Part shown: positions 9,108-17,744 of the stretch, piece by piece
How positions within the stretch are numbered: the first letter of the stretch is position 1
How the letters are laid out: each line of letters begins with the position of its first letter
NCBI GenBank assembly: GCA_963788965.1
Contig: CAWBIK010000006.1
Span: forward strand, 1,364,001-1,428,000
Source: QHXQ01 sp963788965
GTDB taxonomy: Bacteria; Acidobacteriota; Blastocatellia; Pyrinomonadales; Pyrinomonadaceae
Direction of reading: 5' to 3'
DNA: 64,000 nucleotides
The notes under the pieces: generated by a model
Told to the model about the DNA's origin: nothing
The model's input: only the letters and a program-made list of their open reading frames with translations
The model's database searches: none
Position numbers and translations under genes: made by a program

Positions 9108-11132
9108 ATGGCGACACCAGGCAAAGAGTTGCGGATTGCGATTGTCGGGGGCGGGTTGGCGGGCCTCGCGGCGGCAATGCGGATTGCCGAGGGCGGGCAC
9201 AAGGTCGATCTGTTCTCGGTCGTGCCCGTCAAACGCTCGCACTCGGTCTGCGCGCAGGGCGGCATCAACGGCGCGGTCAACACGAAGGGCGAGGGCGACT
9301 CGCCGTGGAAGCACTTCGACGACACGGTGTATGGCGGCGACTTTCTCGCCAACCAGCCGCCCGTCAAGGCGATGTGCGAGATGGCTCCGTCGATCATCTA
9401 TCTGTTCGACCGTATGGGCGTGCCCTTCTCGCGGACGAAAGAGGGGCTATTGGACTTTCGCCGGTTCGGCGGGACGCTGCATCACCGCACCGCGTTCGCG
9501 GGCGCTTCGACGGGGCAACAACTGCTCTATGCACTCGACGAACAGGTGCGCCGCTATGAAGTCTCCGGTCAGGTCAAGAAGTATGAGCACTGGGAGATGC
9601 TGTCGCTCATCTTGGACGATCATCAAGTCTGTCGCGGCCTCATCGCCATGGAGCGCGCGACGCTTGAGTTGAAAGCGTTCCCGGCCGATGCGGTTATCAT
9701 AGCGACGGGCGGCCCCGGTTTGATCTTCGGCAAGTCAACGAACTCGATGGTCTGCACGGGCAGCGCCGTGTCGGCCTGTTATCAACAGGGCGCGCGTTAT
9801 GCTAACGGCGAGTTCATCCAAGTCCATCCGACTTCGATACCGGGCGAGGACAAGTTGCGTCTGATGTCTGAATCGGCACGCGGCGAAGGCGGGCGCGTGT
9901 GGGTTCCGAAACAGCAGAAAGATAAGCGCGGGCCGTCGTCGATTCCTGAGAGCGAGCGTTGGTATTTTTTGGAAGAGAAATATCCGGCTTACGGCAACCT
10001 CGTGCCGCGCGACATCGCCACGCGCGAAATCTTTCAGGTCTGTCTGGACGGTTACGGCGTCGCGGGCGAGAATCAGGTCTATCTCGATCTGACGCACATC
10101 CCGGCCGAGACACTTGATCGCAAGCTCGGCGCGATCCTTGAAATCTACGAGATGTTCGTTGGCGACGACCCGCGCCACGTGCCGATGCGGATTTTTCCCG
10201 GCGTCCATTATTCGATGGGCGGCTTGTGGGTGGACTACGATCAGCGCACGAACATTCCGGGCCTGTTGTCGGCGGGCGAGTGCGACTATTCGATCCACGG
10301 CGCGAATCGTCTGGGCGCAAACTCGTTGGTTAGTTGTGTCTATGGCGGCTTCATCGCCGCGCCCGCTGCGATTGAGTACGCGAAGAACTTGCAGCGCAAC
10401 GGCGCGGACGGCTCGCGTATTTATGATCAGGAGTTGAAGAAACAGCAGGAGCTCAACCAGCGGCTATTGCAGCAGACGGGCAGCGAGAATCAGTACGTCT
10501 TGCACGACGAGATGGGCAAGTGGATGACGGACAACGTGACCGTCGTGCGCTACAACGACCGGCTGAAAGCGACGGACGAGAAGCTGCTTGAGTTGCTTGA
10601 TCGGTACAACCATCTGTCGATCAACGACTCGAATATGTGGGCCACGCACGCGCTGCCGCACGCGCGCCAACTCTACAACATGCTGCAACTGGCGCGCGTC
10701 ATCACGCTCGGCGCGTTGAACCGCGACGAGTCGCGCGGCGCACACTACAAGCCCGACTTTCCGCAACGCGACGACGAGCGTTTCCAGAAGACGACCATCG
10801 CGGAGTTCTCCGGCGAGGGGCCGGTCTTCTCTTGGGAAGCGGTGGACGTGTCGCTCATCGAGCCGCGCAAACGCGACTACAGCAAGGGCAAGGAACAGAA
10901 GCAGACCGAGGCGGTCGCCGCGAGCGCGCAGGCGTCGGGCTTGCCGCCGAAAGAGGGCGCGGCGCAAGTGCAGCCTGAAGGTTGGGAGCAGAAGCCGCGC
11001 GACCTGACGGGGCCGGCCGTGTGGGGGCAGGACAAGGAACAGGTACGCGACGTGGCGCACGGCGACACAGAGACGCGGCGCGAGCAGGGCAAGTCAGTCG
11101 AAGACGCGGGGGGCAAGTCAGACAAGTTATGA
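9108..11132 (+). CDS. sdhA: Succinate dehydrogenase flavoprotein subunit
   Basis: 674 residues from the ATG at 9108, preceded by GAGGAG at 9092-9097; the upstream GTG at 9090 has no ribosome site. The FAD-binding GGGLAG motif lies at about 14-19 and the covalent FAD attachment site is expected at His45 in SHSVCAQGG. Substrate-site segments HRTAFAG, and GANRLGANSL near the C-terminal third, are present. Oxidises succinate to fumarate in complex II. Beyond the usual C-terminus (about residue 598) there is a 75-residue Gln/Glu/Lys-rich tail that is not part of the normal fold. The stop overlaps the sdhB start (ATGA). Confidence 0.95.
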   Translation: MATPGKELRIAIVGGGLAGLAAAMRIAEGGHKVDLFSVVPVKRSHSVCAQGGINGAVNTKGEGDSPWKHFDDTVYGGDFLANQPPVKAMCEMAPSIIYLFDRMGVPFSRTKEGLLDFRRFGGTLHHRTAFAGASTGQQLLYALDEQVRRYEVSGQVKKYEHWEMLSLILDDHQVCRGLIAMERATLELKAFPADAVIIATGGPGLIFGKSTNSMVCTGSAVSACYQQGARYANGEFIQVHPTSIPGEDKLRLMSESARGEGGRVWVPKQQKDKRGPSSIPESERWYFLEEKYPAYGNLVPRDIATREIFQVCLDGYGVAGENQVYLDLTHIPAETLDRKLGAILEIYEMFVGDDPRHVPMRIFPGVHYSMGGLWVDYDQRTNIPGLLSAGECDYSIHGANRLGANSLVSCVYGGFIAAPAAIEYAKNLQRNGADGSRIYDQELKKQQELNQRLLQQTGSENQYVLHDEMGKWMTDNVTVVRYNDRLKATDEKLLELLDRYNHLSINDSNMWATHALPHARQLYNMLQLARVITLGALNRDESRGAHYKPDFPQRDDERFQKTTIAEFSGEGPVFSWEAVDVSLIEPRKRDYSKGKEQKQTEAVAASAQASGLPPKEGAAQVQPEGWEQKPRDLTGPAVWGQDKEQVRDVAHGDTETRREQGKSVEDAGGKSDKL

Positions 11133-11919
11133 GCGCACAAACGAACGGTCACGCGAACGAGCAGACGCGGCGCACGCCGCCCGCCTATGTCGAACTCCGC
11201 ATCAAGCGGCGCGAGAACCCGGATGGGCCGCAACGTTGGGAAGAGTTTCGCATTCCCTACCGGCCGAACTTGAACATCATCTCGTGCCTGATGGAGATAC
11301 GCAAAACTCCGGTCACGAAAGACGGTCAGCCGACCACGCCGGTCGTGTGGGAGATGAACTGTCTCGAACAGGTCTGCGGCATCTGCACGATGGTGATTAA
11401 CGGGCGCGTCCGGCAATCATGCTCGGCGCTCGTCGATCAACTTGACCAACCGATCACGCTTGAGCCGATGTCGAAGTTTCCGAACGTGCGTGATCTGATC
11501 GTTGACCGCTCACAGATGTTCGATCATTTGAAGCGCGTCCACGCGTGGATCGAGATCGACGGCACGTATGATCTCGGCCCGGCCCGCGCATGACGCCCGA
11601 CGAAGTGTCGGAGCGTTACGCCTACTCGCGCTGCATGACCTGTGGTTGTTGTCTCGAAGCCTGCCCGCAATACGAGGGCGACAACTACATCGGCCCGCAA
11701 GCCATCGCGCAAGTGCGGCTGATGAACATGCACCCTTCGGGGAAAGCGACCCGCGACGAACGCCTCGCCGGCATCATGGGCGACGACGGCATCACCAACT
11801 GCGGCAACGCCCAGAACTGCGTCCGCGTCTGCCCCATGGCCATCCCCTTAACCAAAGCCATCTACGAAGAGAACCGCGAAACCATCATCCACGGCCTCTT
11901 CGGCTGGCTCAAACGCTAA
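11129..11919 (+). CDS. sdhB: Succinate dehydrogenase iron-sulfur subunit, one frameshift
   Basis: Two frames (11129-11593 and 11590-11919) make one protein of 263 residues after restoring a single base in the GGCCCGGCCC run near 11580, where the family has YDLGPGPR. Cys ligands for [2Fe-2S] (MNCLEQVCGIC...SCSAL), and for [4Fe-4S]/[3Fe-4S] (CMTCGCCLEACP; CGNAQNCVRVCP) are all present. The product is essential to complex II, so the break is almost certainly a sequence error. The ATG overlaps the sdhA stop. It transfers electrons from FAD to the SdhC hemes and quinone. Confidence 0.9.
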
Positions 11920-11959
11920 ACATTCTTGAGGTTGTAAGCGGGCGTTCGCAGGAATCGCT

Positions 11960-12091
11960 TCATGCTGGCGCTTCCTCAGCGTCAGCGTAGACGAAATCTT
12001 CCATCATTTCGCGCAGGTCAGCTAAGAATAGGTCATCATTCATCGCCGCTTGCATAGCAGTAAGTTCGACTTGAAGCAGTTCGTCATTCAT
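11960..12091 (-). CDS. Small acidic protein translationally coupled to HicB-like gene
   Basis: 43 residues (MNDELLQVELTAM...), rich in Asp, Glu and Met. Its ATG overlaps the stop codon of the HicB-like gene in an ATGA, which is good evidence that it is translated from the same transcript. Its own stop overlaps another ATG (16 codons, running into the end of sdhB), probably insignificant. No known family was recognised; it is not HicA-like. It could be an orphan partner or a leftover of one. Confidence 0.5.
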   Translation of the reverse strand: MNDELLQVELTAMQAAMNDDLFLADLREMMEDFVYADAEEAPA

Positions 12092-12270
12092 AGTTGCGTA
12101 ATCGGCACAAGTGTAGCGACGGGCGGCGCAAAGTGTAATTCCAGTGCCTCACTTAGATTAGCTAAGGCTTCTGCTTCCGTTGCGCCCTGCGAAGCAATGT
12201 CAACTTCAAGGCACTGAGCAATAAACCACCGTCCTTCTTGCCATACACTCGCATTAAAATTTAGTCTCAT
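12088..12270 (-). CDS. HicB-family antitoxin-like protein (solitary)
   Basis: 60 residues. The pattern FNASVWQEGRWFIAQCLEVD, followed by SQGATEAEALANLSEALEL, is the partial RNase-H-like HicB core, which binds and neutralises HicA. A good ribosome site (GAGGTGA) precedes the ATG. No HicA-type double-stranded RNA-binding toxin gene lies on either side; the coupled downstream reading frame is an unrelated acidic 43-mer. It may be a solitary HicB or a remnant. Local AT content is higher than the flanking core genes, in line with an accessory patch. Confidence 0.7.
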   Translation of the reverse strand: MRLNFNASVWQEGRWFIAQCLEVDIASQGATEAEALANLSEALELHFAPPVATLVPITQL

Positions 12271-12313
12271 CTGTTCACCTCACGCCGCGCATATTAGCAT
12301 GTCGAGCGGGCTG

Positions 12314-13969
12314 CTAGAACAGGCCGGATTGTTCGCCTTGAGTGGGGCGGTGGCGGGCGGCGCGTTTGAAGGTAGCGGCGTTGCGGCGGGGGTATTGGGC
12401 GGTGGCTTGGCCGGTTAAGAGGTCGGCGATGGTGAGGATTTGGAGGCGGGGGAAGTTGCCCCAGTGCGAGGCATAGAGGCCGGCGCTGACGGCTTCTTTG
12501 ATCATGTCTTTGGTGGGCGGTTGGAGGGTGAGGAAGATGCCGATGACGGCCTTTTCGCGGTCGAGGACGCCGACGAGATCGCGTATGTCGCGGGACGAGA
12601 CTTTGCCGCTTTTGACTTGGACGATGATGGTGCGGGCGGGTTCGTCTTCGCGTTCAAGGTAACGGATATAGCCGTCTATGCCGGTGTCTTTGCCTTTCTT
12701 TTTGTCCTGTGCGGGGCGGGCGTCAATGAGCGAGAGCGCCCACCATTGGAATTGATAGCGGTCTTGCAGGGCTAAGGCTTCGGCCGAGGCGGCATCTTGT
12801 CGGCGTGCCGTGGACGGTGTAAGCGGACAACTCCGTGCCGAACGTATCGTGCAGGCGACTGCGGATCAGCGCGACGGCAAGGTGCGTGATGTCTATGCCG
12901 ATCCAGCGGCGCTTGAGCCGTTCCGCCACATTGATCGTCGTCCCGCACCCGCAGAACGGATCAAGCACCACGTCGCCCTCGTTTGAGGATGCTCGAATGA
13001 TGCGCTCAAGCAACGTTTCCGGCTTCTGTGTCGGATAGCCTAGAGCGTTCTTGGCGTGAGCGCCTGAAAGAGACGGCACATCATCCCAAACATTTTGAAC
13101 AGGCTGTACCCTTTAGATTCATCCAAAAAGGTTTACGCTGATTGCCCGGATAATCGGTTTTTCGAATAATAAAGCCTTCCTTCCTTATCCAGTTGTTCCA
13201 TTGTCTCTCTGAAATTGCCCAACCGCCATGCGTGGGTATGAACCGTTACATTCATAAAACTGGATGACTTTGGCGTGGTGCGCGGTCAGTCAACGTTGAC
13301 TTACTCCGAAAACGACCGGCCCGATTCTGGCTCTATATGCCGATAAAAAGTTCTTAACGTACTGTTGATTACGTGGAGTTGAAACCTGTATCGAGCATTA
13401 GAGAGGCCTTTTGACTTGGTATAGAAAAAAATGATGTCGGTGACAACGACCAAAAAACTTATGTGACTGATGAACATGCGTTGCTGCTTCCGGTTCGCCG
13501 CTTCCAAGTAATTTCGTTTCTGTAATTTTTAACGCCGTAAATCGAATCCATCACTAACTTCAAGTAATGGCTCGCAGTTGGGTCGCAATGCAGAATAAAT
13601 GCTGCCCGTTGACTTTAGTACTCGATGCAGTTCTAACAATCTTGGGGCCATCATCACGAGGTAAGCCATCATGTCGGACGTGCCGAGCATTTGGCGCATG
13701 GCTTCGATGAGGCGGGCGAGGCGTTCGGGGGCGGCGGTGACGAGTTCTTGATAGGTGGCTTCGGATTCGTGCGTCCAATGCCACGTATCTTCAAACGCCA
13801 TGATTTGCGCGGCCGATTGTTCGCCGGTCGCTTCACGAAAAAGTACGTTGTAGTTGGCGGCGGAGTTGAAGGGCGGGTCTAAGTAGATGAGGTCAACCGA
13901 CTCGGCCGCTACTTCGTCGCGCAGGACGCGCAGGTTGTCACCGTAGTAAAGTTGATTTGTCCAAGTCAT
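12314..13969 (-). pseudogene. Site-specific DNA methyltransferase with C-terminal restriction-endonuclease-like domain, multiply frameshifted
   Basis: Fragments in different frames read in order as one large protein. The N-terminus (from ATG 13969) has YYGDNLRVL and the catalytic DPPF motif. A second piece (13301-13507) carries FFYTKSKG and FYRHIEPESGR. A third (from about 13079) has LGYPTQKPE and the AdoMet motif VLDPFCGCGTT. The last (about 12775-12314) has a GIDGYIRY...VQVKSGKVS...GIFLTL nuclease-like module of the type fused to these enzymes. At least four indels separate the pieces. The middle (about 13.1-13.55 kb) is clearly AT-richer than its surroundings, suggesting acquisition. Break density is higher than in other genes, so true decay is possible. 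Confidence 0.75.
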
Positions 13970-14045
13970 AGGCGTAGACGCAAAGCTGTCAGGGTTCGTT
14001 TGTGGTAGAGATACAACCACGGACGGCGGGGGTCAAGTAATAAGT

Positions 14046-14083
14046 GCGCGGGTCGGGTGGTTATTAAGCCGCCCGACCCGCGC
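14046..14083. terminator. Hairpin downstream of hypothetical gene
   Basis: A 15-bp GC-rich stem (14046-14060 with 14069-14083, one G-T position) with an 8-base TTATTAAG loop. On the minus strand it follows the stop of the 14101-14466 gene. There is no strong T tract, so it is terminator-like rather than certain. Confidence 0.55.
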
Positions 14084-14100
14084 GTTGGTTGGGGGCCGGT

Positions 14101-14466
14101 TTACTTGGCGGCTGGTTCGGTGTGTTTGCCGCGTTTGAGGCCGGATTTGCGTTCGCTTTCGCGGGTGTAGCCGAAGGCTTCGTAGAGGGCGCTGTCGGGG
14201 CCTTCCGTTGGGTCGGCGAGGACTCCGGCGACGACCTGTTTGGCTTTGACGTTGAAGCTGTCGTCGGCGTGGTCGCGGTTGGCCGTCTGCTGTTTGGTTT
14301 CGTTGTCGAGTTCGACGAGGCGTTGGCGGGCCGTGAGCGAGGGCGCGGCGGCGGCCTCGAACTGTGCGAGGGTCATCCCGGCAAACGTTTTGTTGGGCGC
14401 GAGCGTGCGCCACGCGCTCAACATCCGCTCGATCCGCCGCTCGGTTACTATTGGCGTGGAAGGCAT
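14101..14466 (-). CDS. Conserved hypothetical protein
   Basis: 121 residues from the ATG at 14466, preceded by AAAGGA. The N-terminus contains RRIERMLSAWRTLAPNKTFAGMTLAQFEA, a pattern I associate with small proteins of unknown function scattered through several phyla; the middle is helical and charged, and the C-terminus is Lys/Gly-rich (SGLKRGKHTE). No catalytic motif, signal peptide or membrane segment is seen. It lies between the damaged methyltransferase and the palindromic array, on the same strand as the former. Confidence 0.6.
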   Translation of the reverse strand: MPSTPIVTERRIERMLSAWRTLAPNKTFAGMTLAQFEAAAAPSLTARQRLVELDNETKQQTANRDHADDSFNVKAKQVVAGVLADPTEGPDSALYEAFGYTRESERKSGLKRGKHTEPAAK

Positions 14467-15214
14467 GGTGTGAAGTCCTTTCTGTGCGCGTCGGAAGGGC
14501 GCACGGGTTAACATTTGGTGGCGTTACGCCGGTGCAGCAGGAACGTGCTGCGTGGTGTGCCGGCGACGCAGACGAGCGCGCCGGTTAACCCCTTGTCGCG
14601 GCCCGTTGCGACCAAACGACGCGAATTTACCGCGTAAAATTGCAAAACTTACGCGCGCATGTGAGGCGTCCGCGTCGGACGGCGTGATTTTAGGCTGGAA
14701 GATCGCAAATCTCAAGCTTAAAGTCGCGTAATTAAGGCTTTGAGGTGCAACTCAAAGGCTTTGACTTGCAAGTCAAAGCCTTTGAGTTACAACTTTAAGG
14801 CTTTAAAGTCGTAACTCAAAGGCTTTGAGGTGCACCTCAAAGCCTTTGACTTGCACCTCAAAAGCCTTGTTCCGCGCCGCAAAGCCTTTGAGTTGCACAA
14901 TTAGGCTTTAATTGTCCGCAATGAAGGTCTTGAGTTGTAAGTCTAAGGCTTAGTTTTGCAAGTCTAAAGCTTTGACTTGTGCTCCACGACCGCGCGCGTT
15001 GTGAACAGCGCACGTACTTATTAACCTATTGCAACTTTGGTGTGGGATGTGTATAAGGCGCAGCAAGGTCAGATGATCGCGTAAAGATATAAGACGCAAA
15101 AGCGCGCTGTACCGGGCACGCGTTCAGTACAGTTTTAACCGGAATCCGTCGGGGCAGAACATGCCCGGCGGGTTTTGCATTTGTAGGTGCATGTTTCTCG
15201 CAGGAGCATTGGAC
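14467..15214. other. Long gene-free region
   Basis: About 750 bp without a supportable gene. It holds the 21-bp palindromic array (14734-14987) and, just after it, a 21-bp sequence at 14994-15014 repeated exactly at 17560-17580. The stretch 14515-14730 shows no recognised element. A ribosome site and start for the hydrolase lie at its right end. Confidence 0.7.
14734..14987. repeat. Tandem array of ~12 imperfect 21-bp units, each palindromic
   Basis: Units begin AAGGCTTTG or AAGCCTTTG at 14734, 14755, 14776, 14797, 14819, 14840, 14862, 14882, about 14902, 14924, 14945 and 14967, giving a spacing of 20-22. Each unit carries an inner dyad of the GAGTTGCAACTC or GACTTGCAAGTC kind. Adjacent units combine into perfect palindromes: 40 bp at 14749-14788 and 34 bp at 14816-14849. 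Copies decay towards the right. There are no spacers as in CRISPR, and stop codons interrupt all frames, so it is not currently a coding repeat. Confidence 0.85.
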
Positions 15215-16057
15215 ATGAACACGCAGCCTGATCATATCTCGAAGCAAGTGGTGCGTTACCGCATTCCCGGCATGGACGACGTGACTGTGCGGCGCGATGT
15301 CGTATATCGAGCGCCCGATGCTGGTGCGCGCACAATGGACATCTATTATCCACCGGATGTTAAGAGCGGGGCGCGGTTGCCCGCTGTCGTGGTGGTGGCT
15401 GGCTTTCCTGACATGGGCTTTGCGGCGCAGGTCGGCTGTAAGTTTAAAGAGATGGCGTCAGTCGGCTCGTGGGCACGATTGACGGCCGCGTCGGGGTTGG
15501 TCGCAATCACGTACACGAACCGAGAACCGGCGGCAGATATACACGCGTTGCTGCAATACATTCGGCAGCACGCCGCCACGTTGGGCATTGACGAGCAGAG
15601 ACTCGGATTGTGGGCTAGTTCCGGCAACGTGCCGCTCGCATTGTCGGTGCTGATGCACGAGGCCGTTGACAATGTGAAGTGTGCCGTCTTGTGCTACGGG
15701 TACATGCTCGACCTCGACGGGGCGACCGGCGTGGCGGAGGCAGCTAAGTTATGGAAGTTCGCCAACCCGTGCGCGGGTAAGTCAATCAGTGATCTACCAA
15801 AGGACGTGCCGCTGTTCATTGTGCGCGCGGGGCAAGACGAAATGCCGCACTTGAACGACACGCTTGATCGGTTCATGGGCAAGGCGTTGCGTTGCAACCT
15901 GCCGGTCACGTTTGCGAATCACCCGACAGCGCCGCACGCGTTTGAGTTGTTTGACGACAGCGAAACCGCGCGCGAGTTTGTCCGGCGCATACTGGCCTTT
16001 ATGCGGTTTCATCTCTTGCCTGTAAATGCTTTTCCGAACACTGAAGCAAGAGTATGA
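15215..16057 (+). CDS. Alpha/beta hydrolase (dienelactone-hydrolase-like)
   Basis: 280 residues from the ATG at 15215, which has AGGAG 8 bases upstream. The fold elements are a strand AVVVVAGFPD, the nucleophile elbow GLWASSGN (Ser in a GxxSxGN-like context, not the usual GxSxG), an acid in VRAGQDEM and the catalytic His in TAPHAFELFDD. The last two resemble dienelactone hydrolases and acetyl-xylan-esterase-like proteins. There is no signal peptide. Substrate unknown. It is followed 97 bp later by the di-heme peroxidase gene on the same strand. Confidence 0.72.
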   Translation: MNTQPDHISKQVVRYRIPGMDDVTVRRDVVYRAPDAGARTMDIYYPPDVKSGARLPAVVVVAGFPDMGFAAQVGCKFKEMASVGSWARLTAASGLVAITYTNREPAADIHALLQYIRQHAATLGIDEQRLGLWASSGNVPLALSVLMHEAVDNVKCAVLCYGYMLDLDGATGVAEAAKLWKFANPCAGKSISDLPKDVPLFIVRAGQDEMPHLNDTLDRFMGKALRCNLPVTFANHPTAPHAFELFDDSETAREFVRRILAFMRFHLLPVNAFPNTEARV

Positions 16058-16154
16058 TGGCCCGCAAAGCCTGATAATTTGTGTTGACGCAATCGACCCC
16101 TCTCTAGTTGTTCGGTTCTTTCGCCACACCCTTGCGAGGGTAGATAGGAGAAAC

Positions 16155-17570
16155 ATGAGCACTACGACAAGACTCAAGTTACTTGTGGTCGGCGCGGTCA
16201 TGTTCGTGTGCGCCGTTGCGATGTTCATAGGGCAGAACGCGGGCGCGCAGAATCGCCCCGCGCGCCCGCCTGAACCTCAACCGCCGTCTTCGTTCACGCC
16301 CGTTATCGAAGAACCGTTCGAGGTGGTGCTGCGCCGCGACAAGGCCAATAGGCCGCGCGTCATGGCCGCCGCCCGCAAACTGCTCGAAGATCGCTACGAT
16401 CTATCGCGGCGCGTTGACCCGAACGTAAAGATGACGCGCGGCAAGTCTATTCCGGTCGGCCCGACCGCGCGGCTCAAAGGCGGCGCGACGTGGGAGCAGT
16501 TGGGCAATATGTCGCCCGACGAGATAAGACAGAAAGACCTGTTCCCTTACCTGCCGCTGCCGCACATCAATCATCCCGTCGGCGGCATGGTCTTTCCGCA
16601 GGTCCACACAAAAGCGCAGCCACGGCTCGAACGCTTCGACATGGAGTTCGACATCCCCGATCAATTCCTGCCGGAGTTTCCGCCCGCCATCTTTCTGACG
16701 ACGCGCCCCGACCTCGGCGACGTGTCAAAAGGTCAACTCGTCACCGTCAACAACTTCTACGAACTATTCAACGGCATCCTCAACCCGAAACAACTCGACG
16801 GGCTGCGCCTGCTCGTCACGCAGTTTCCGCAACAGCAGTTCAATGCAACCGACGACCGCAAGACCGAACGCCCCGACGGCATGCAAGGCGTCACCTGCTT
16901 CGACTGCCACGTCAACGGGCACACGCTCGGCGCGGCGCACCTCGTCGGCGACATACGCCCGCAGGAGAACCGGCGGCGCATCGAAACACCAAGCTTGCGC
17001 GGCGTCAACATCCAACGCCTTTTCGGTTCGCAACGCGCGCTCAAGACCGTCGAAGACTTTACCGAGTTCGAGCAGCGCGCCGCCTACTTCGACGGCGATC
17101 CCGTCTTGGCGATCAAGAAGGGCTTGAACATCCTCGACCGCGGCCATCAGGTTCACAACATGGCCGAGTTTCAAGAGTTGCTCGACTTCCCGCCCGCGCC
17201 GAAGCTCAACGTCTATGGACGGCTCAACCGCGCCGTGGCCACGCCCGCCGAAGCGCGCGGCGAAGACCTCTTCTTCGGCAAAGCGACCTGCGCCCAATGC
17301 CACACGCCGCCCTATTACACCGACGGCACGATGCACGATCTCAAGGTCGAGCGCTTCTTCAAGCCGCACATGGAAGGCGGCATGATGATGACGGCGCAAG
17401 GGCCGATCAAGACCTTCCCCTTGCGCGGCATCAAGGAATCGCCGCCTTACTTTCACGACGGCCGCCTGCTCACACTCGAAGACACGGTCGAGTTCTTCAA
17501 CCTCGTGCTTGAGTTGAAACTCAACACACAGGAGAAGTCCGATCTCGTCGCCTTCATGCGCGCGTTGTGA
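16155..17570 (+). CDS. Di-heme cytochrome c peroxidase / MauG-family protein
   Basis: 471 residues from the ATG at 16155 (AGGAG at 16147-16151). Signal anchor or signal peptide at about 8-31. Two CxxCH heme sites: CFDCH at 248-252 and CAQCH at 379-383. The C-terminal segment SPPYFHDGRLLTLEDTVEFFN is the conserved end of bacterial cytochrome c peroxidases, which reduce H2O2 in the periplasm with electrons from small cytochromes. The protein is longer than classical CcpA because of an N-terminal extension (about 32-200), as in related MauG-like proteins. The exact reaction is not determined. Confidence 0.85.
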   Translation: MSTTTRLKLLVVGAVMFVCAVAMFIGQNAGAQNRPARPPEPQPPSSFTPVIEEPFEVVLRRDKANRPRVMAAARKLLEDRYDLSRRVDPNVKMTRGKSIPVGPTARLKGGATWEQLGNMSPDEIRQKDLFPYLPLPHINHPVGGMVFPQVHTKAQPRLERFDMEFDIPDQFLPEFPPAIFLTTRPDLGDVSKGQLVTVNNFYELFNGILNPKQLDGLRLLVTQFPQQQFNATDDRKTERPDGMQGVTCFDCHVNGHTLGAAHLVGDIRPQENRRRIETPSLRGVNIQRLFGSQRALKTVEDFTEFEQRAAYFDGDPVLAIKKGLNILDRGHQVHNMAEFQELLDFPPAPKLNVYGRLNRAVATPAEARGEDLFFGKATCAQCHTPPYYTDGTMHDLKVERFFKPHMEGGMMMTAQGPIKTFPLRGIKESPPYFHDGRLLTLEDTVEFFNLVLELKLNTQEKSDLVAFMRAL

Positions 17571-17586
17571 ACAGCGCACGCATTGA

Positions 17587-17648
17587 TTAACCACGAAGCC
17601 ACGAAGCCACGAAATTGATCTTTCGTGGCTTCGTGGCTTCGTGGTTAA
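17587..17648. repeat. 8-mer-type palindrome (CCACGAAG), 28-bp perfect stem
   Basis: Arms 17587-17614 and 17621-17648 are exact inverted copies with a 6-base loop TTGATC. Each arm is TTAA plus three tandem CCACGAAG-type octamers. It lies between codirectional plus-strand genes (peroxidase and carbamoyltransferase). Confidence 0.92.
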
Positions 17649-17671
17649 ACATCCCGCCGGGTACGTGTTAT

Positions 17672-17701
17672 TTGACTATGTTTCGCGGGCCGACATACTA
17701 T
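17672..17701 (+). promoter_or_regulatory. Candidate sigma-70 promoter for the carbamoyltransferase operon
   Basis: TTGACT (17672-17677) and TACTAT (17696-17701) with an 18-base spacer, 44 bp upstream of the start codon and just after the palindrome. Assignment rests on consensus match only. Confidence 0.45.
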
Positions 17702-17744
17702 CTTTTCTTCTTATCGCCCCGGCCAGAGACGACTTAACAACTAG

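Noticed and set aside
14734..14987. CRISPR array
   Set aside because: Units are contiguous 21-mers without unique spacers, and no cas genes are near.
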